Origin: Serripes groenlandicus
Lineage: Eukaryota > Mollusca > Bivalvia > Cardiida > Cardiidae
Assembly (NCBI GenBank): GCA_031761405.1
Contig: JASEVX010000096.1
Span: 310,001-374,000 of the forward strand
Direction: 5' to 3'
DNA length: 64,000 nucleotides
Shown here: positions 10,381 to 21,471 of the stretch, in pieces
Position numbering within the stretch: position 1 is the stretch's first letter
How the letters are laid out: each line of letters begins with the position of its first letter
The notes under the pieces: generated by a model
The model's input: the letters and a program-made list of their open reading frames with translations, nothing else
Database searches by the model: none
Told to the model about the DNA's origin: nothing
Position numbers and translations under genes: made by a program

Positions 10381-12544
10381 AATAAAAACATACACATGTC
10401 ACCTCTGTGTCACCGTACAAGTCTGTGTCGATTCTGTGTCAAAGAAAATGTTATGTGTCGTTAAAGATATGCATGCATTATTTTTTTTTAATAAATTCGT
10501 TCGTATTAAAAAGCTTATTAAAGAAGTAATCATTTATGTCCGACTATAACATCTATGCTTGACACTTGGCAGGTAACGCCGTTTTTGGACGGTACCCCTT
10601 AGGGTACTGTCTATAGTCATGTGCATTTTGAGAAATCGTACAACAGTTGGCTCCCCGACTATAAACAGAACGACAGTGTAAAGCTGGGAGCCGAAAAAGA
10701 TGGATTTTTTTAACCGTCAACAAAAAAGTAGTGTCAATTATCAGGCAATAAAACTGCATTTTCGAAAACCTTGGTGAATCAAGATATCTGAATATTGAAA
10801 AAAGACTGTAAAACGGAAGCATTAGTGGTTGAAAGTTGAAGTAGAACGTTTACAATATTGAGTTGAAGTTTGAATAAATATATTCATAATTAATGTATGA
10901 ATATATACCAATTTGTTTTAATGTTCAATCATAAAGAATATACTTTTTAGAAACGAAATAATCAGAAGTGATTTTTGGATGGTTGGTAGTATTAACAATA
11001 ATGTCAAACGCGTCGATGAAAAACTATCTCCCAACTAATTATCTAGCCAATCGATTCATTTTACTGAAAGAGATGGTAAGGAACGACAACTCTGCGAAGG
11101 AGAACTTGCAACTTCCGTTCAAAATGAAAGTAGAAATCTGACAAGCTGACGATAGATTGTTATTGTGGAGAAAAGACACATGAAGTTTATATTGAGGAAG
11201 ACTGACAGGAAAGAAATGTGTGCATGTTCATTTAGTCATCAATCCGTAAAACGTTCGAGGTAGGTCTGTCAATTAAACTGTAATTTGGAGTGGAAAACAT
11301 TTTTTTTTTCGCCCTGTGCTGTATCGTAACCGAATATGAAAATAAGCTCACATGTATTTCATGTACACGTATGTCTGAAAATAGCCCAATTCCTGTAGAC
11401 ATTCGCTTGTTCGTTTTATCATTTGACATCTGTTAATTATTTCAAAAGGGTGGCATATGAAGGAAAATGAAAAATAAAAAATAAATGAAGGACTTCGTAC
11501 ATATATTGTACAAGTGTATCATCGTTCTTGTATGTATACACTATTTAGGCTCATTTAAGGACTTAGGAGACAAAAGTGGTTAAGTGATGTGAAAACTGCT
11601 TTCAAACTTAAGTGTGTACAGTTATTTGTATTGATGATATTATGTATACAAGTTTTATTATTGAAAAGAATGAAGAAATACAATGTATATTGATAAATGA
11701 ATTTTCCAGATTTTGTCTATACTTATATGGAGCATATGCATGATGCTTTGCCAAAAATGTTATTTAATTAACGCACAAAAACATATGTATATTTGTGTAC
11801 GTATGTTATAAATTGTCTAGTGAATCCATGTCTAACTGACACTTTGCCTTGACGTCATTTATAAAGTTATATTGACATAGTTATATTGACATAAAAGTAT
11901 TGAGGCTACGCTGTTTCTAGGTCTAAATTACATGTGTATGGTCAGTTAAGACTGGTGAGACTGCATAATATGATACATAGGCTCCTCCGAGTCTTCACTG
12001 GATACAGATGCATTATAACCCCAAATAACTTAATGCAGATCAATAATTGCAAAGTATCTATTATAAACGGACTATTTTATTATTCAAATCATAGCATACA
12101 TACATATTGATAAAAATGGTTTTGTGCAGACATGTATACACATCTTGATTTTATTTTTATTGTGCAATCAGTAACTGTATGTATTTTTGTTTCGTTTCAG
12201 ATCATGGAAATGTTGACAGATTATAATGCGCAGCATTACTTGTGAAGAAGATTCATAATGTCAGTGTATGGGACATTTTTACAACCAACTTTTATGTATT
12301 GGAAAAGTTGGGGTATATTTACTGTTATTTCCGGTTTCGTTTTTAGTTGAATCAGAGAAATAAAAGACAAATGGCAAGTCCTGGACGCAACAAAACGGGT
12401 AGAAAACAAAAACAAAACGACGTTAATGACATTCTTCAAAGCTGGTAACAGCAGCGAGTCGTTGTGACAAGTATTCTGAATGAAAGTGTTTGTTTTAACT
12501 CGGAAAACAGTAACGGAATGGAATGTTGTAAACGATACAAATAC
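10381..12544. other. Long AT-rich stretch with no supported feature
   Basis: No repeat array, SINE, MITE or convincing exon was seen. Short frames on the minus strand (10553-10822, 11232-11429, 12236-12439) have no family signature or splice context. A poly-T run lies near 11301-11309. Confidence 0.4.
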
Positions 12545-12660
12545 GACAAAAGGAGAAATTGCTCGTATGGAGCAATTTCTTCCTCTGCTTCCATGTTTTC
12601 AAAAAGCTGTCTGCTGCAGAGGCGTCAGAAAGTGTCTATTTGAGGGAAAGGGTGATTGAA
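12545..12660. mobile_element. TTAA-MITE fragment (piggyBac-like family)
   Basis: It contains GACAAAAGGAGAAATTGCTC, the loop, GAGCAATTTCTTCC, GTCTGCTGCAGAGGCGTCAG and TGAGGGAAAGGG, i.e. the central hairpin and right end. The left end is missing or unrecognisable. Confidence 0.65.
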
Positions 12661-12663
12661 ATA

Positions 12664-14578
12664 TTATGATTAGCTCCTCTGGCTGAAAGCTAGTCGAGCT
12701 TATGTCATGGCGAATTGTCCGTCGTGCATGCGTTAATTTTTTGCTTCAAACGACTTCTCCTACCTAACCACTTGGCCAATTAAGATGAAACTTCCTAGGA
12801 ACCATCCTCTTAATGTCCTCTACTAAATTCATTCAATTTTTTTGGATCCATGCAAAATTCTGGTTTCCATGGCAAACAAATTAAAAAAATAGGGAAAAAG
12901 CTTCTCCTCCGAAAGTGTCAGGCCGATTTTCAAATAATTTTGTAGAAATGTTCCTTGGGTGACCCTCTATCAAATTCCTTCAAGCCAAGTTGATTGGTAG
13001 AAAAACATGGGGGGCGGGGCATTTTGCCTTATATGGCTATAGTGAAAACTTAAAATATCTTTACCTCAAAAAGTGTTTGGCAAATTTTCAAATAATTTTG
13101 TAGAAATGTTCCTTGGGAGACCCTCTATCAGATTCCTTCAAGCCATGTTGATTAGTCAAAAACATGGCCATCAGAGTGTGGGGTTATTTTGCCGTATATG
13201 GCTATAGTGAAAACTTAAAAAAATCTTCTTCTCCGAAAGTTTCCGGCAGATTTTCAAATAATCTTGTAAAAATGTTCCTTGTGTGACCCTCTATCAGATT
13301 CCTTCAAGCCAAGTTGATTGGACGAAAAACATGGTCGCCAGGGCAGCGGGGCTAATTTGCCTTATATGGCTATAATGTAAAATTAAAATATCTTTACCTC
13401 AAAAAGTGTTTGGCAAATTTTCAAATAATTTTGTAGAAATGTTCCTTGGGAGACCCTCTGTCAGATTCCTTCAAGCCATGTTGATTAGTGGAAAACTATG
13501 GCTGCCAGGGGGCGGGGCTATTTTGCCTTATATGGCTATAGTGAAAACTTAAAAAATCTTCTCCTCCGAAAGTTTCAGGCAAATTTTCAAATAATTTTGT
13601 AGAAATGTTCCTTGGGTGAACCTCTATCAGATCCTTCAAGCCATGTTGATTAGTCGAAAAACATGGCCGTCAGAGGGTGGGGCTATTTTGCCGTATATGG
13701 CTATAGTGAAAACTTAAAAAATCTTCTCCGACGAGAGTGTCTAGCCGATTTTCAAATAATTTTGTAGATATGTTCTTTGGGTGACCCTCTATCAAATTCC
13801 TTCAAGCCAAGTTGATTGGTCGAAAACTATGGCTGCCAGGGTGCGGGGCTAATTTGCCTTATATGGCTATAATGTAAAATTAAAATATCTTTACCTCAAA
13901 AAGTGTTTGGCAAATTTTCAAATAATTTTGTAGAAATGTTCCTTGGGAGACCCTCTGTCAGATTCCTTCAAGCCATGTTGATTAGTGGAAAACTATGGCT
14001 GCCAGGGGGCGGGGCTATTTTGCCTTATATGGCTATAGTGAAAACTTAAAAAATCTTCTCCTCCGAAAGTTTCAGGCAAATTTTCAAATAATTTTGTAGA
14101 AATGTTCCTTGGGTGAACCTCTATCAGATCCTTCAAGCCATGTTGATTAGTCGAAAAACATGGCCGTCAGAGGGTGGGGCTATTTTGCCGTATATGGCTA
14201 TAGTGAAAACTTAAAAAATCTTCTCCGACGAGAGTGTCCAGCCGATTTTCAAATAATTTTGTAGATATGTTCTTTGGGTGACCCTCTATCAAATTCCTTC
14301 AAGCCAAGTTGATTGGTCGAAAACTATGGCTGCCAGGGTGCGGGGCTATTTTGCCTTATATGGCTATAGTGAAAACTTAAAAAATCTTCTACGAAAGTTT
14401 CGGGCTGATTTTCAAATAATTTTGTAGAAATGTTCCTAGGATGGTCCTCTATCAGATTCCTTCAACAATGTTGATTGGTCAAAAACATGGCCATCAGGGG
14501 GCGGGGCTGTTTGAAAATTAATTGTTTGCCTAATGGCCGTGGAGCGATACTGGCCCTCTTGGGCCTCTTGTTTTTTAA
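12664..14578 (+). mobile_element. Mollusc-type repeat element with internal 165-bp tandem array
   Basis: It starts near TTAGCTCCTCTGGCTGAAAG ... TGTCCGTCGTGCATGCG and ends ...CTGGCCCTCTTGGGCCTCTT, ends I associate with a widespread mollusc repeat group of uncertain class. Between them, units bearing TATATGGCTATAGTGAAAAC recur at 13031, 13195, 13364, 13530, 13695, 13861, 14027, 14192 and 14358, spacing 164-169 bp. A three-unit block of 497 bp (13364-13860) is repeated nearly exactly at 13861-14357. No protein is encoded; the 71-codon frame at 14475 only spans its end. Confidence 0.8.
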
Positions 14579-15126
14579 ATCTGATCAAAGCTTTCTCTGT
14601 CTAGATTCCATAGAGTACTGGTACATGTTCATAAGAAGAATAAATTTCACAATGAAATTATTGATCACAAAAGGAAAAAGCACATTATGAGATTTAACAT
14701 CTGACATAAAGTTTAAAGATTTTCTATTGCATCATTATTGTCTACAGCCTATATACATTCAAAGGTCAGTTTACTATTTTTTTCTATGTATATATGTGTT
14801 TATATGTCTCCGGTATATTCAAGTTGATATGTACTCATCATGCAACAGAATTTACATGTAAGCCCAAAATATGTCCCCAATTGTTCAATTGTTGAACATA
14901 GTAATGGGAAGAAAAGTTTGAAATTTTTAACACAACTGTACAAATTGACCTGTTGTTTTTTTTGCAAACTTCAAGGATTGGAAGAATTATTTGAACGGAA
15001 CCAATATCACAGGCTCTTTTTAAAAAACTTTACCCAAATTTAACCAATCTACAGCAAACAACTTTGAAAATATCTTTGCAAGCTCACTTTGGTACAGCAT
15101 GTTTCCTATTTTATTACTCAGTTTAC
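14579..15126. other. Non-coding stretch
   Basis: AT-rich, no recognised repeat. Short plus-strand frames (within 14475-15043) show no family signature. Confidence 0.35.
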
Positions 15127-15395
15127 CGTAGCTCAGTCAGTAGAGACATGGGCTGTTAATCCAGGGGTTGTGAGTTCGAACACCAGCTTGGCCTACATTC
15201 CTTCCAACATTTGACATGACTACCACCAATGGGCTTTCAGACTATGTGGAAAAGCAGCCAGTTGCTTGGAAAGAATGTTGTGTGATGTACTGGTATGAGA
15301 AAGCCAAGAAACATATGAGTAGTTGAACTGGCTGCCGTGATATGACTGAAAGATTGATGAAAATGGTGTTAAACCCCAATTAATCAATCAAACTT
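15127..15395 (+). mobile_element. SINE, family B (tRNA head CGTAGCTCAGTCAGTAG)
   Basis: Head with A-box-like TAGCTCAGTCAG and B-box-like GAGTTCGAACACC, then a body with AAAGCAGCCAGTTGCTTGG and ACTGGTATGAGAAAGCCA, tail GAACTGGCTGCCGTGATATG, then GGTGTTAAACCCCAAT and AATCAATCAA at the 3' end. Diverged but full-length. Confidence 0.85.
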
Positions 15396-15560
15396 TTTTA
15401 TTACCTAATACTTTGAGACTTAATTGGAAAACTTGTTCATCTAATATCCTTCTTCTCATTGTATACTAAATAGGCTGAGTGTAGCCTATTTTTGGGGGTA
15501 AAAAGTATAAATTTTGATGTATTTTGGTTGTATTAGAGAATTGGACATTGTTGGTTAAGT
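15396..15560. repeat. Fragment of the 16838 repeat family
   Basis: AATACTTTGAGACTTAATTGG, AAAACTTGTTCATCTAATA, CCTTCTTCTCATTG and ATTTTTGGGGGTAAAAAG occur in the same order as at 16960-17040. Confidence 0.6.
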
Positions 15561-15584
15561 TACAGGTCAATTTGACAGAAAATC

Positions 15585-15662
15585 CACAGGAGAAATTTGT
15601 CTATCCCTGTAAGCCTGTGTGGCATGCTTAGGCTGATCCGGATCGATACTTTACACAGAGTC
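15585..15662. mobile_element. Half of a family 2 palindromic MITE
   Basis: TCCACAGGAGAAATTTGTC, AAGCCTGTGTGGCATGC and GATCCGGATCGATACTTTAC match the right half of the element at 19145-19330. Confidence 0.6.
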
Positions 15663-15689
15663 CACAATGTTGGTTTGCTCAAATTAAAG

Positions 15690-16385
15690 GAAAATCTAGT
15701 TAACACTCTGGAAGCCGCATGTTTTACTTGAGCATGTTGAAATTTTCTCAGAATATTTGCTTGTATGATATCTAGCCTAAGTTCGAATATGTGTCAGATC
15801 CAGTAAAGAACTAGGTCACTTAGCCAAACACTGTAGAAAAATCTTGTTAACACTATAGACACTGCATTTTTGTATTGAGCATTTTGAAACCTTGACAGAA
15901 AGTTTGTCTTGATGATAGGCCAATTTCAAATATTGGTTATTTTGGATAAAACATTAGGGCTCTAAGCCAAGTTGGAGGAAAATCTTGTTAACCTTTTCCC
16001 TCATATAGACGCGTTCTGACGCCTCTGCTTCAGATGGCTTTTTGAAAACATAGAGACAAAAGAAGAAATTGCTCAAAACAAGCAATTTCTCCTTTTGCCA
16101 CAATGTTTTCCACTTTTAGTCATAGGTTATCCATTCAATTATAGAGGTTTTGTATCAGTTGACAAAATATGTTCAAAGTCATCTGCTGCAGAATTGTCGT
16201 ATGAGGGAAAGGGTTAAGACTCTGGAAGCGGCACTTTTAGCTTGAGCATGCTGAAACTTTGTCAGAATGATTGTTTTTATTATATTTATTTTGAATATTG
16301 GTAATGTTTGTTAAAAAATTAGGTCACTATGCCAAGTTGTAGGACAATCTTGATTTAACACTTAAGAGACCACACTTTTGACCCT
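15690..16385 (+). repeat. Old ~145-bp tandem array (relative of 17205-17865), split by a MITE
   Basis: Degenerate units carry AATCTTGTTAACACT, GAGCATGTTGAAA, CAGAATGTTTGTCTTGATGA and AACTAGGTCACT-like motifs, as in 17205-17865. The array is interrupted at 15988 by a TTAA-flanked MITE; the sequence on either side joins cleanly if the insert is removed. Confidence 0.75.
15988..16217. mobile_element. TTAA-flanked MITE (piggyBac-like), complete copy
   Basis: TTAA at 15988-15991 and 16214-16217 brackets 222 bp. Ends are CCTTTTCCCTCATA and TATGAGGGAAAGGG, an inverted repeat. Inside: GACGCCTCTGCTTCAGATG, GACAAAAGAAGAAATTGCTC with its complement GAGCAATTTCTCC-type arm, TTTTGCCACAATG, and TCATCTGCTGCAGAATTG. 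The host array is intact on both sides, so target duplication is directly visible. Confidence 0.88.
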
Positions 16386-16837
16386 AGCGGCTTGAAAACA
16401 CTGTAGTCACCACATTTCTCTCAAATGTTCCTTCCGTGCCTCTTTACTAAGAGTGTTAAAATTAAGTTGATTCTTTAGATACTATAGATAATAAATAGCT
16501 TTGCTATAGGTACTATGTTACCCTTTCTACACTACAGACACATGTTGTCTAATCTTCAACAGATGGATGGTATGAGAAAGTTTTCTCAATGTTTTATTGA
16601 CTTTTAGTTTCATCAATACAGATTTACCAATATCTTTAGTTAAACATTTTCAAATCATCTGCTGTAGGGTTTATCCATGTGATAAATTACCTATCACAAA
16701 TGTGTTTGTTTATCTAACTGTATCTACTGTCTACAAGTCAAGAGTTTAATTATAGATCTCTTGAAATAAGGGGTTAACCCTGTCTTAAATAAATGTTTGA
16801 ACTGTATGCATTTTTGCTTTTTTGTTTACATTTTTAG
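16386..16837. other. Non-coding stretch with a possible decayed TTAA-MITE
   Basis: TTACCCTTTCTACACTACAG (about 16517) and AATCATCTGCTGTAGGG (about 16653) resemble the two ends of the TTAA-MITE family; the rest is AT-rich and unremarkable. Confidence 0.35.
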
Positions 16838-17204
16838 CTCGTCTGATTTTTTGAAAAAAAAAGACGAGCTATTGTCGTCACTTGATCGTCGGCGTCGGCG
16901 TTGGTTAAGTTTTGCGTTTAGCTCACTTACATGGAAACTATCAAACATAATACTTTGAAACTTGGAAAACTTGTTCATCTAATACCCTTCTTCACATTGA
17001 ATGCTAAAGATACTGAGTTTGACCTTATTTTTGGGGTAAAAAACATGATTTTGGTGGTTTTTGGTTGACTTTGATCAAAGCTCCCTCATTTTTTGTTAGA
17101 TTGATTTCAAATTGTGCACACATATTTCATAAATAATATACTTCAACATGTCAAATGGGATTTTGGGTCAAACATTTGGATTTTTTGCTTTTTCATTTCT
17201 TGTA
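16838..17204 (+). mobile_element. Mollusc-type repeat with AGCTCGTCT terminal hairpin
   Basis: AGCTCGTCT at 16837-16846 pairs with AGACGAGCT at 16861-16870 across an A/T-rich loop, then GTCACTTGATCGTCGGCGTC. The body (TGGAAACTATCAAACATAAT, GGAAAACTTGTTCATCTAA, TTTTTGGGGTAAAAAACATG) is a repeat also seen in part at 15396-15560. Confidence 0.65.
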
Positions 17205-17866
17205 TTTTTAGCTATTGTGATCACATTTTGTCCGGCGTCCGTCCGTCGTGCGTCGTCAACATTTGAGCTTGTTAACACTCTACGAGCTACATTTTGTATC
17301 CAATCTTCATGAAAGTTTATCAGAATGTTCATCTCTATAAAATCTTGGACAAGTTCGAAACTGGGCCATATGAGGTCAACAACTAGGTCACTAGGTCGAA
17401 TTGAAGGGAAATCTTGTTAACACTCTGGAGGCCACATTTTCAACTTGATCATGTTGAAACTTTATCAGAATGTTTGTCTTGATGATATGTAGGTCAAGTT
17501 CGAACATGGTCACGTCGGGTCAAAAAGTAGGTCACTAGGTCAAATTGAGGGAAAATCTTGTTAACACTCCAGAGGTCGCAATTTTTATATAAGCAGTTTG
17601 AAATTTTGTCAGAATGTTTGTCTTAAAAATATCTAGGTCAAGTTCGAATATGGGTTATGCTGGGTCAAAAACTAGGTCACTAGGTCAAATTGAAGGAAAA
17701 TCTTGTTAACACTTTGGATGCCGCAATTTTTGTTTCAGCAGCTTGAAATTTGGTCAGAATGTTTGTCTTAAAGATATCTAGGTCAAGTCCAAATATGGGT
17801 CATATTGGGTCAGAAACTAGGTATCAAACGAGCGTCAGGCACCCGCGGGCGGTGCTCTTGTTTGAA
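17205..17866 (+). mobile_element. Mollusc-type repeat with ~145-bp internal units
   Basis: Begins TTTAGCTATTGTGATCACAT then GTCCGGCGTCCGTCCGTCG, and ends GGCGGTGCTCTTGTTT. Internal units carry ACTAGGTCACTAGGTCAAAT, AATCTTGTTAACACTC and ATATCTAGGTCAAGTTCGAA, repeated about four times. No coding capacity. Confidence 0.75.
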
Positions 17867-18401
17867 ATTATGTGACTTGTGTTGTAACTTTCCAAAAAAT
17901 AGAACAGTTGACCATCTTTTTCCCCCTCATACAATGGGTACCGTCCCACAGCACTTTCAGTGCTTTGATTTGTTTTAAATTAACAACACCAATTTGACAT
18001 TGAAAATTATATTTAATAAGTAAATGACTGACATGTGTAGTTACCCTTTCATAGACGAACACGTGCATTAACCCTTCGTGAAATTTAAGATCGGACCATT
18101 CATTCCCACTATTTGATCAGTGTCTTCACCCTTTGTCTATAAGATCAATGGATGGTGCATGCATTTTATACCGAAAAGCGCAGATCCGGGATCTACATTG
18201 ATCGGATTTGCCCGAATATATATTTATTTTTCTGCGTCGAAGCTCACTTTATTTCTCAGCGATATGTAATACTCATATGATATTGCATGTTAATATTCAT
18301 CGAATGGTATTAGAAACGCATAACTTACTTTCCGCTGGACTTCAGTTAGGGTTTAGTTGGAATATACTTTGATCCTTCTCAAGCCTTCCTTCAAGTAATA
18401 C
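17867..18401. other. Non-coding stretch before duplicated block A
   Basis: No gene recognised. TTACTTTCCGCTGGACTTCA (about 18328) resembles TTACTTTCCGTTGGACTACA at 18834, a short local repeat. Confidence 0.35.
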
Positions 18402-18600
18402 TTCCATGACGTAACAGCTTCATATTCACCGAATGGCTTGTTGTTTGTGGTTTAATGCAGACATATCTCTTCCATGACGTAAAAGCTTCATATTCATCGA
18501 ATGGGTTGTTGTTTGTTGTTTAATGCAGACTTATCACTTCCATGACGTAACGGCTTCATATTCTTTGATTTGGGTTGTTTCTTGTTTAATGCAGGCATAT
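18402..18600. repeat. 68-bp satellite, short block (3 copies)
   Basis: Units carry CACTTCCATGACGTAACAGC, TTCATATTCATCGAATGG, TTGTTGTTTGTGGTTTAATG. The partner array at 56545-57972 has about 21 units. Confidence 0.85.
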
Positions 18601-18760
18601 ATTGACGGCAAGTTCACCGTATCATCTGTTTCGTGGCTTTCTCACACAAGTTCTCTAAACAACATGTTTTCCACGCTACTGGCAGCTTTATTGTTTAACT
18701 GGTAAACAGTTGCTGGAAGGCAAATTGTCAGAAATAATGTAGGTAGAGCTAGATTTTGAA
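18600..18760 (-). mobile_element. SINE family B fragment (minus strand)
   Basis: GACGGCAAGTTCACCGTATC, GTGGCTTTCTCACACAAGTT and CACGCTACTGGCAGCTTTAT are the reverse-complement body of SINE family B. The partner at 57970-58090 has the same fragment, so it predates the block duplication. Confidence 0.55.
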
Positions 18761-19144
18761 CTTCGTGTATCTACGGACTGAGTAATCGGGGCTCTTGTCC
18801 ATTTTCATCAAACATTTTTAAAAGGCAAATCTTACTTTCCGTTGGACTACATTTATATAAGGACTATTTTAGAATAAACCTTTATGTGCCCTTTATAGAC
18901 ACGTGATCTGTTCCTTCCATCGACCTAGTTTGTTTGATTCAATCGGACTAACTCGGCAATTTACGGAATCTGCCTCGGGAATATTGATATCGTAGTCGCT
19001 AACTGAGTGACGGAATCTGTTTACTTATATTTACATATTATAATATATAACATTACATTAAATGCTCTTTACAAAGGGACATGGATGCAAATACAAGTGC
19101 TGTGTTAAGAATTACAATATGATCCGTCCAGCGAGATACCCAAC

Positions 19145-19330
19145 ATCTGCGTTAAGTATCGACCCTGATATTGCGCAGACTGATCCGGGCCGACACATTC
19201 CCTCTCAGAGGGATAGTGGAATAGAGTAATGATTCCTGAAATAGAAAATCCACAGGAGGCGAAAAGTGTTTGCCGGGTAAGCCTGTGCGGCATGCGTAGT
19301 CTGATCCGGGTCGATATTTAACGCAGAGTT
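19145..19330. mobile_element. Palindromic MITE, family 2 (about 186 bp)
   Basis: Left end ATCTGCGTTAAGTATCGACC; right end GGTCGATATTTAACGCAGAG. Inside are GATCCGGGCCGACA, CCACAGGAGGCGAAAAGTG and AAGCCTGTGCGGCATGCG. It lies in the ~1.3 kb segment absent from block copy B. Confidence 0.75.
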
Positions 19331-20404
19331 CACAATGTTGGTTTTAACGCGGGACGGCTCATTAGTCGCCGGGCAGAAGCCCGCGACTTCTATTTTTAAT
19401 AGCTTTTCGGAAATCACATGGGAGGGCGGCTTATTATTAGAAAGAAACAAATCTAGATGATTTGAACATATTACAATTGTGGTTGTTTACGAACACTAAT
19501 AAATGACACATCTAAAATGAAATAAAAATTCCGATTTTTTAATGTTTGCAGTTTTTTTTATTTCACTCGCATTTAAGTTTTTTGTCTTATTTACGAAGAC
19601 AAAAGTGGTCCCTTCAAGACGTGAACCAACACCCCCTAATGCAGACTCTTATGTGTCATCATTGAGGTCAATTTCGGATTCTCCTTTTAATAGCAATTTT
19701 AACTTACTAAATGTTGTTTTCATGTTCAAAGAGATGTCTTGATTTGTGTAGAATTCATTTAATAATGTTAATCCATGAATATCTAAAGTAGGAACTGTTT
19801 CTAAGCTAAATATAGACCCTATTCTGTTGTGTAGTTTCGTGACCTTTAACATCGATTTTCGCGCATGCGCATTTCGATATGAAAAAGCGAGTGATATTAT
19901 TTTATTTTAGACAAGTACAAGACGAATGTTTGACGCAAAGCGTCAAAGAGAAGCCGCAATATTTCGTTGTACATGTAGAAATAAGAAAAAAAGAACATTT
20001 TTAAATCCACAAACAATAGAACAATTTAAACTGTAGACGGTATTGCTGATATATTTCTCCTTTTGAAGACTTTTGTTTTCTTCAAATTACCTCCCTTTAA
20101 AGCAATACCAGGATATTTACCTTGTGATTCGAATAAGATTGACAAACATTGAAATTATATGAATGAATACTATTATTTAAATAAGTAACAACAGCAAAAT
20201 TAAATTAAAGCCAGATAAATGTGTACACATTTCGTTAATTTGTTATAGATACCCTAATGTATAGATATGAATATAAACTTTATAACCAAATGTTTTCATT
20301 TCAACGTTCCTAATGTTTGAATAAACTAAGGAAAGTCAAGAATACATAAATAAATCAATGCATTCTTTTCCGGCGACATTGATGCCTTGCATCAACTTTC
20401 TCTT
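19331..20404. other. Segment specific to block copy A
   Basis: Similarity with copy B stops near 19110 and resumes near 20405 (AAATTCTAACATA), so ~1.3 kb is an insertion in A or a deletion in B. Apart from the MITE and the small ORF, nothing was recognised. Confidence 0.55.
19649..19852 (-). CDS. Unassigned small ORF or first exon (67 aa) with NRF-1-like upstream motif
   Basis: The frame runs from ATG at 19852 to TAA, beginning MLKVTKLHNRIGSIFSLE and including ILHGLTLLNEFY-like hydrophobic/polar segments (as read: DIHGLTLLNEFYTNQD). A strong donor sequence TTTA|GTAAGTT lies inside, so it could instead be a first exon of about 50 codons. Immediately upstream of the ATG (plus strand 19861-19871) is CGCATGCGCAT, matching the NRF-1 palindrome that marks some metazoan promoters. 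I do not recognise the protein. It lies in the segment present only in block copy A, which suggests an inserted piece of another locus or a chance frame. Confidence 0.3.
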   Translation of the reverse strand: MLKVTKLHNRIGSIFSLETVPTLDIHGLTLLNEFYTNQDISLNMKTTFSKLKLLLKGESEIDLNDDT

Positions 20405-20524
20405 GTATGTACAATATAACACATTCGCTAAAAAAAGCAAATTCTAACATATGTTTTCCACAGTCAATTATGTTCCCCACTAATGGATATTATATGATCC
20501 CCGCAATGCAATAATTGATCTTAT

Positions 20525-21090
20525 TTAATGCTAAGTGATGAAATTCATAGAGGATATGTGTTTGTTTTGAGTGGATATGGAATATATCTCATCGAGACGT
20601 GATACAATTGAATATTTTCACGAGCGCGTAGCGCGAGTGAAAATGTTTAAATTGTATCACTTCGAGTTGAAATATATTCCATATACACTCAAAACAAACA
20701 AATTTTCTTTTTATTTAATGACAAATTGATGAACCGAATACATGACCGAATACTAGGAAAATGACGTCACGTCAGCGGTTTGACGTCATAATGTTAGTCT
20801 CTTTGACGTCATTTATTCATATTCCACAGTGTGGAATAAGGATTTTATTTCACTGATAGAACCCAGTATTTCATTTTCCTAGTATTCGGTCATGTATTCG
20901 GTTCATCAATTTGTCATTAAATAAAAAGAAAATTTGTTTGTTTTGAGTGTATATGGAATATATTTCAACTCGAAGTGATACAATTTAAACATTTTCACTC
21001 GCGCTACGCGCTCGTGAAAATATTCAATTGTATCACGTCTCGATGAGATATATTCCATATCCACTTAAAACAAACAAATATCCTCTATTT
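20525..21090. mobile_element. Large foldback element with nested palindromes (about 560 bp)
   Basis: Left arm (about 20549-20765) starts AGAGGATATGTGTTTGTTTTG and right arm (about 20868-21088) ends CAAAACAAACAAATATCCTCT-like sequence; the arms are near-perfect inverted repeats of about 215 bp. Each arm itself contains a smaller hairpin (GATACAATTGAATATTTTCAC ... GTGAAAATGTTTAAATTGTATC around GCGCGTAGCGCG). The ~100-bp centre has three TGACGTCA-type sites and ATTCCACAGTGTGGAAT. Copy B reads straight through (GATCTTATTGCATCC) where A has GATCTTATTTA...ATTTATTGCACCC, giving an empty site. Confidence 0.85.
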
Positions 21091-21269
21091 ATTGCACCCA
21101 GGAACAGTAAACACTCAGATGATTCCCGCGTATACGCACAATACAACCAGAGTTATCACTATCCACCTATATGTATATCTAGAAGTGATATGGGGATGAA
21201 AACGCTGACGAACAACTGGAGTAGTTTCTCAATTTGTTTCAGTACAATGTGTACACGTCAATGCGAACA

Positions 21270-21420
21270 GCTTTATTTGTCTTCCACCAATGTGATAACG
21301 GTGTATTTGGAAAAGCAGACATTTGCTTGAAACGACCGTTTCGTTGATTACTGGTGTGAAGAAGCCATGAAATGGCTGCCGTAATATAATTGAATTTTTT
21401 TTAAAACGGCGTTCATAACC
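21270..21420 (+). mobile_element. SINE family B tail fragment
   Basis: GGAAAAGCAGACATTTGCTTG, TACTGGTGTGAAGAAGCCA, AAATGGCTGCCGTAATATAA and AAAACGGCGTTCATAACC. The matching fragment in copy B is 58720-58920. Confidence 0.7.
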
Positions 21421-21471
21421 ATCTCATTAGTAATCTGTACAACGTGTCTTCGTGTGCTGCCACAAGGGTAC

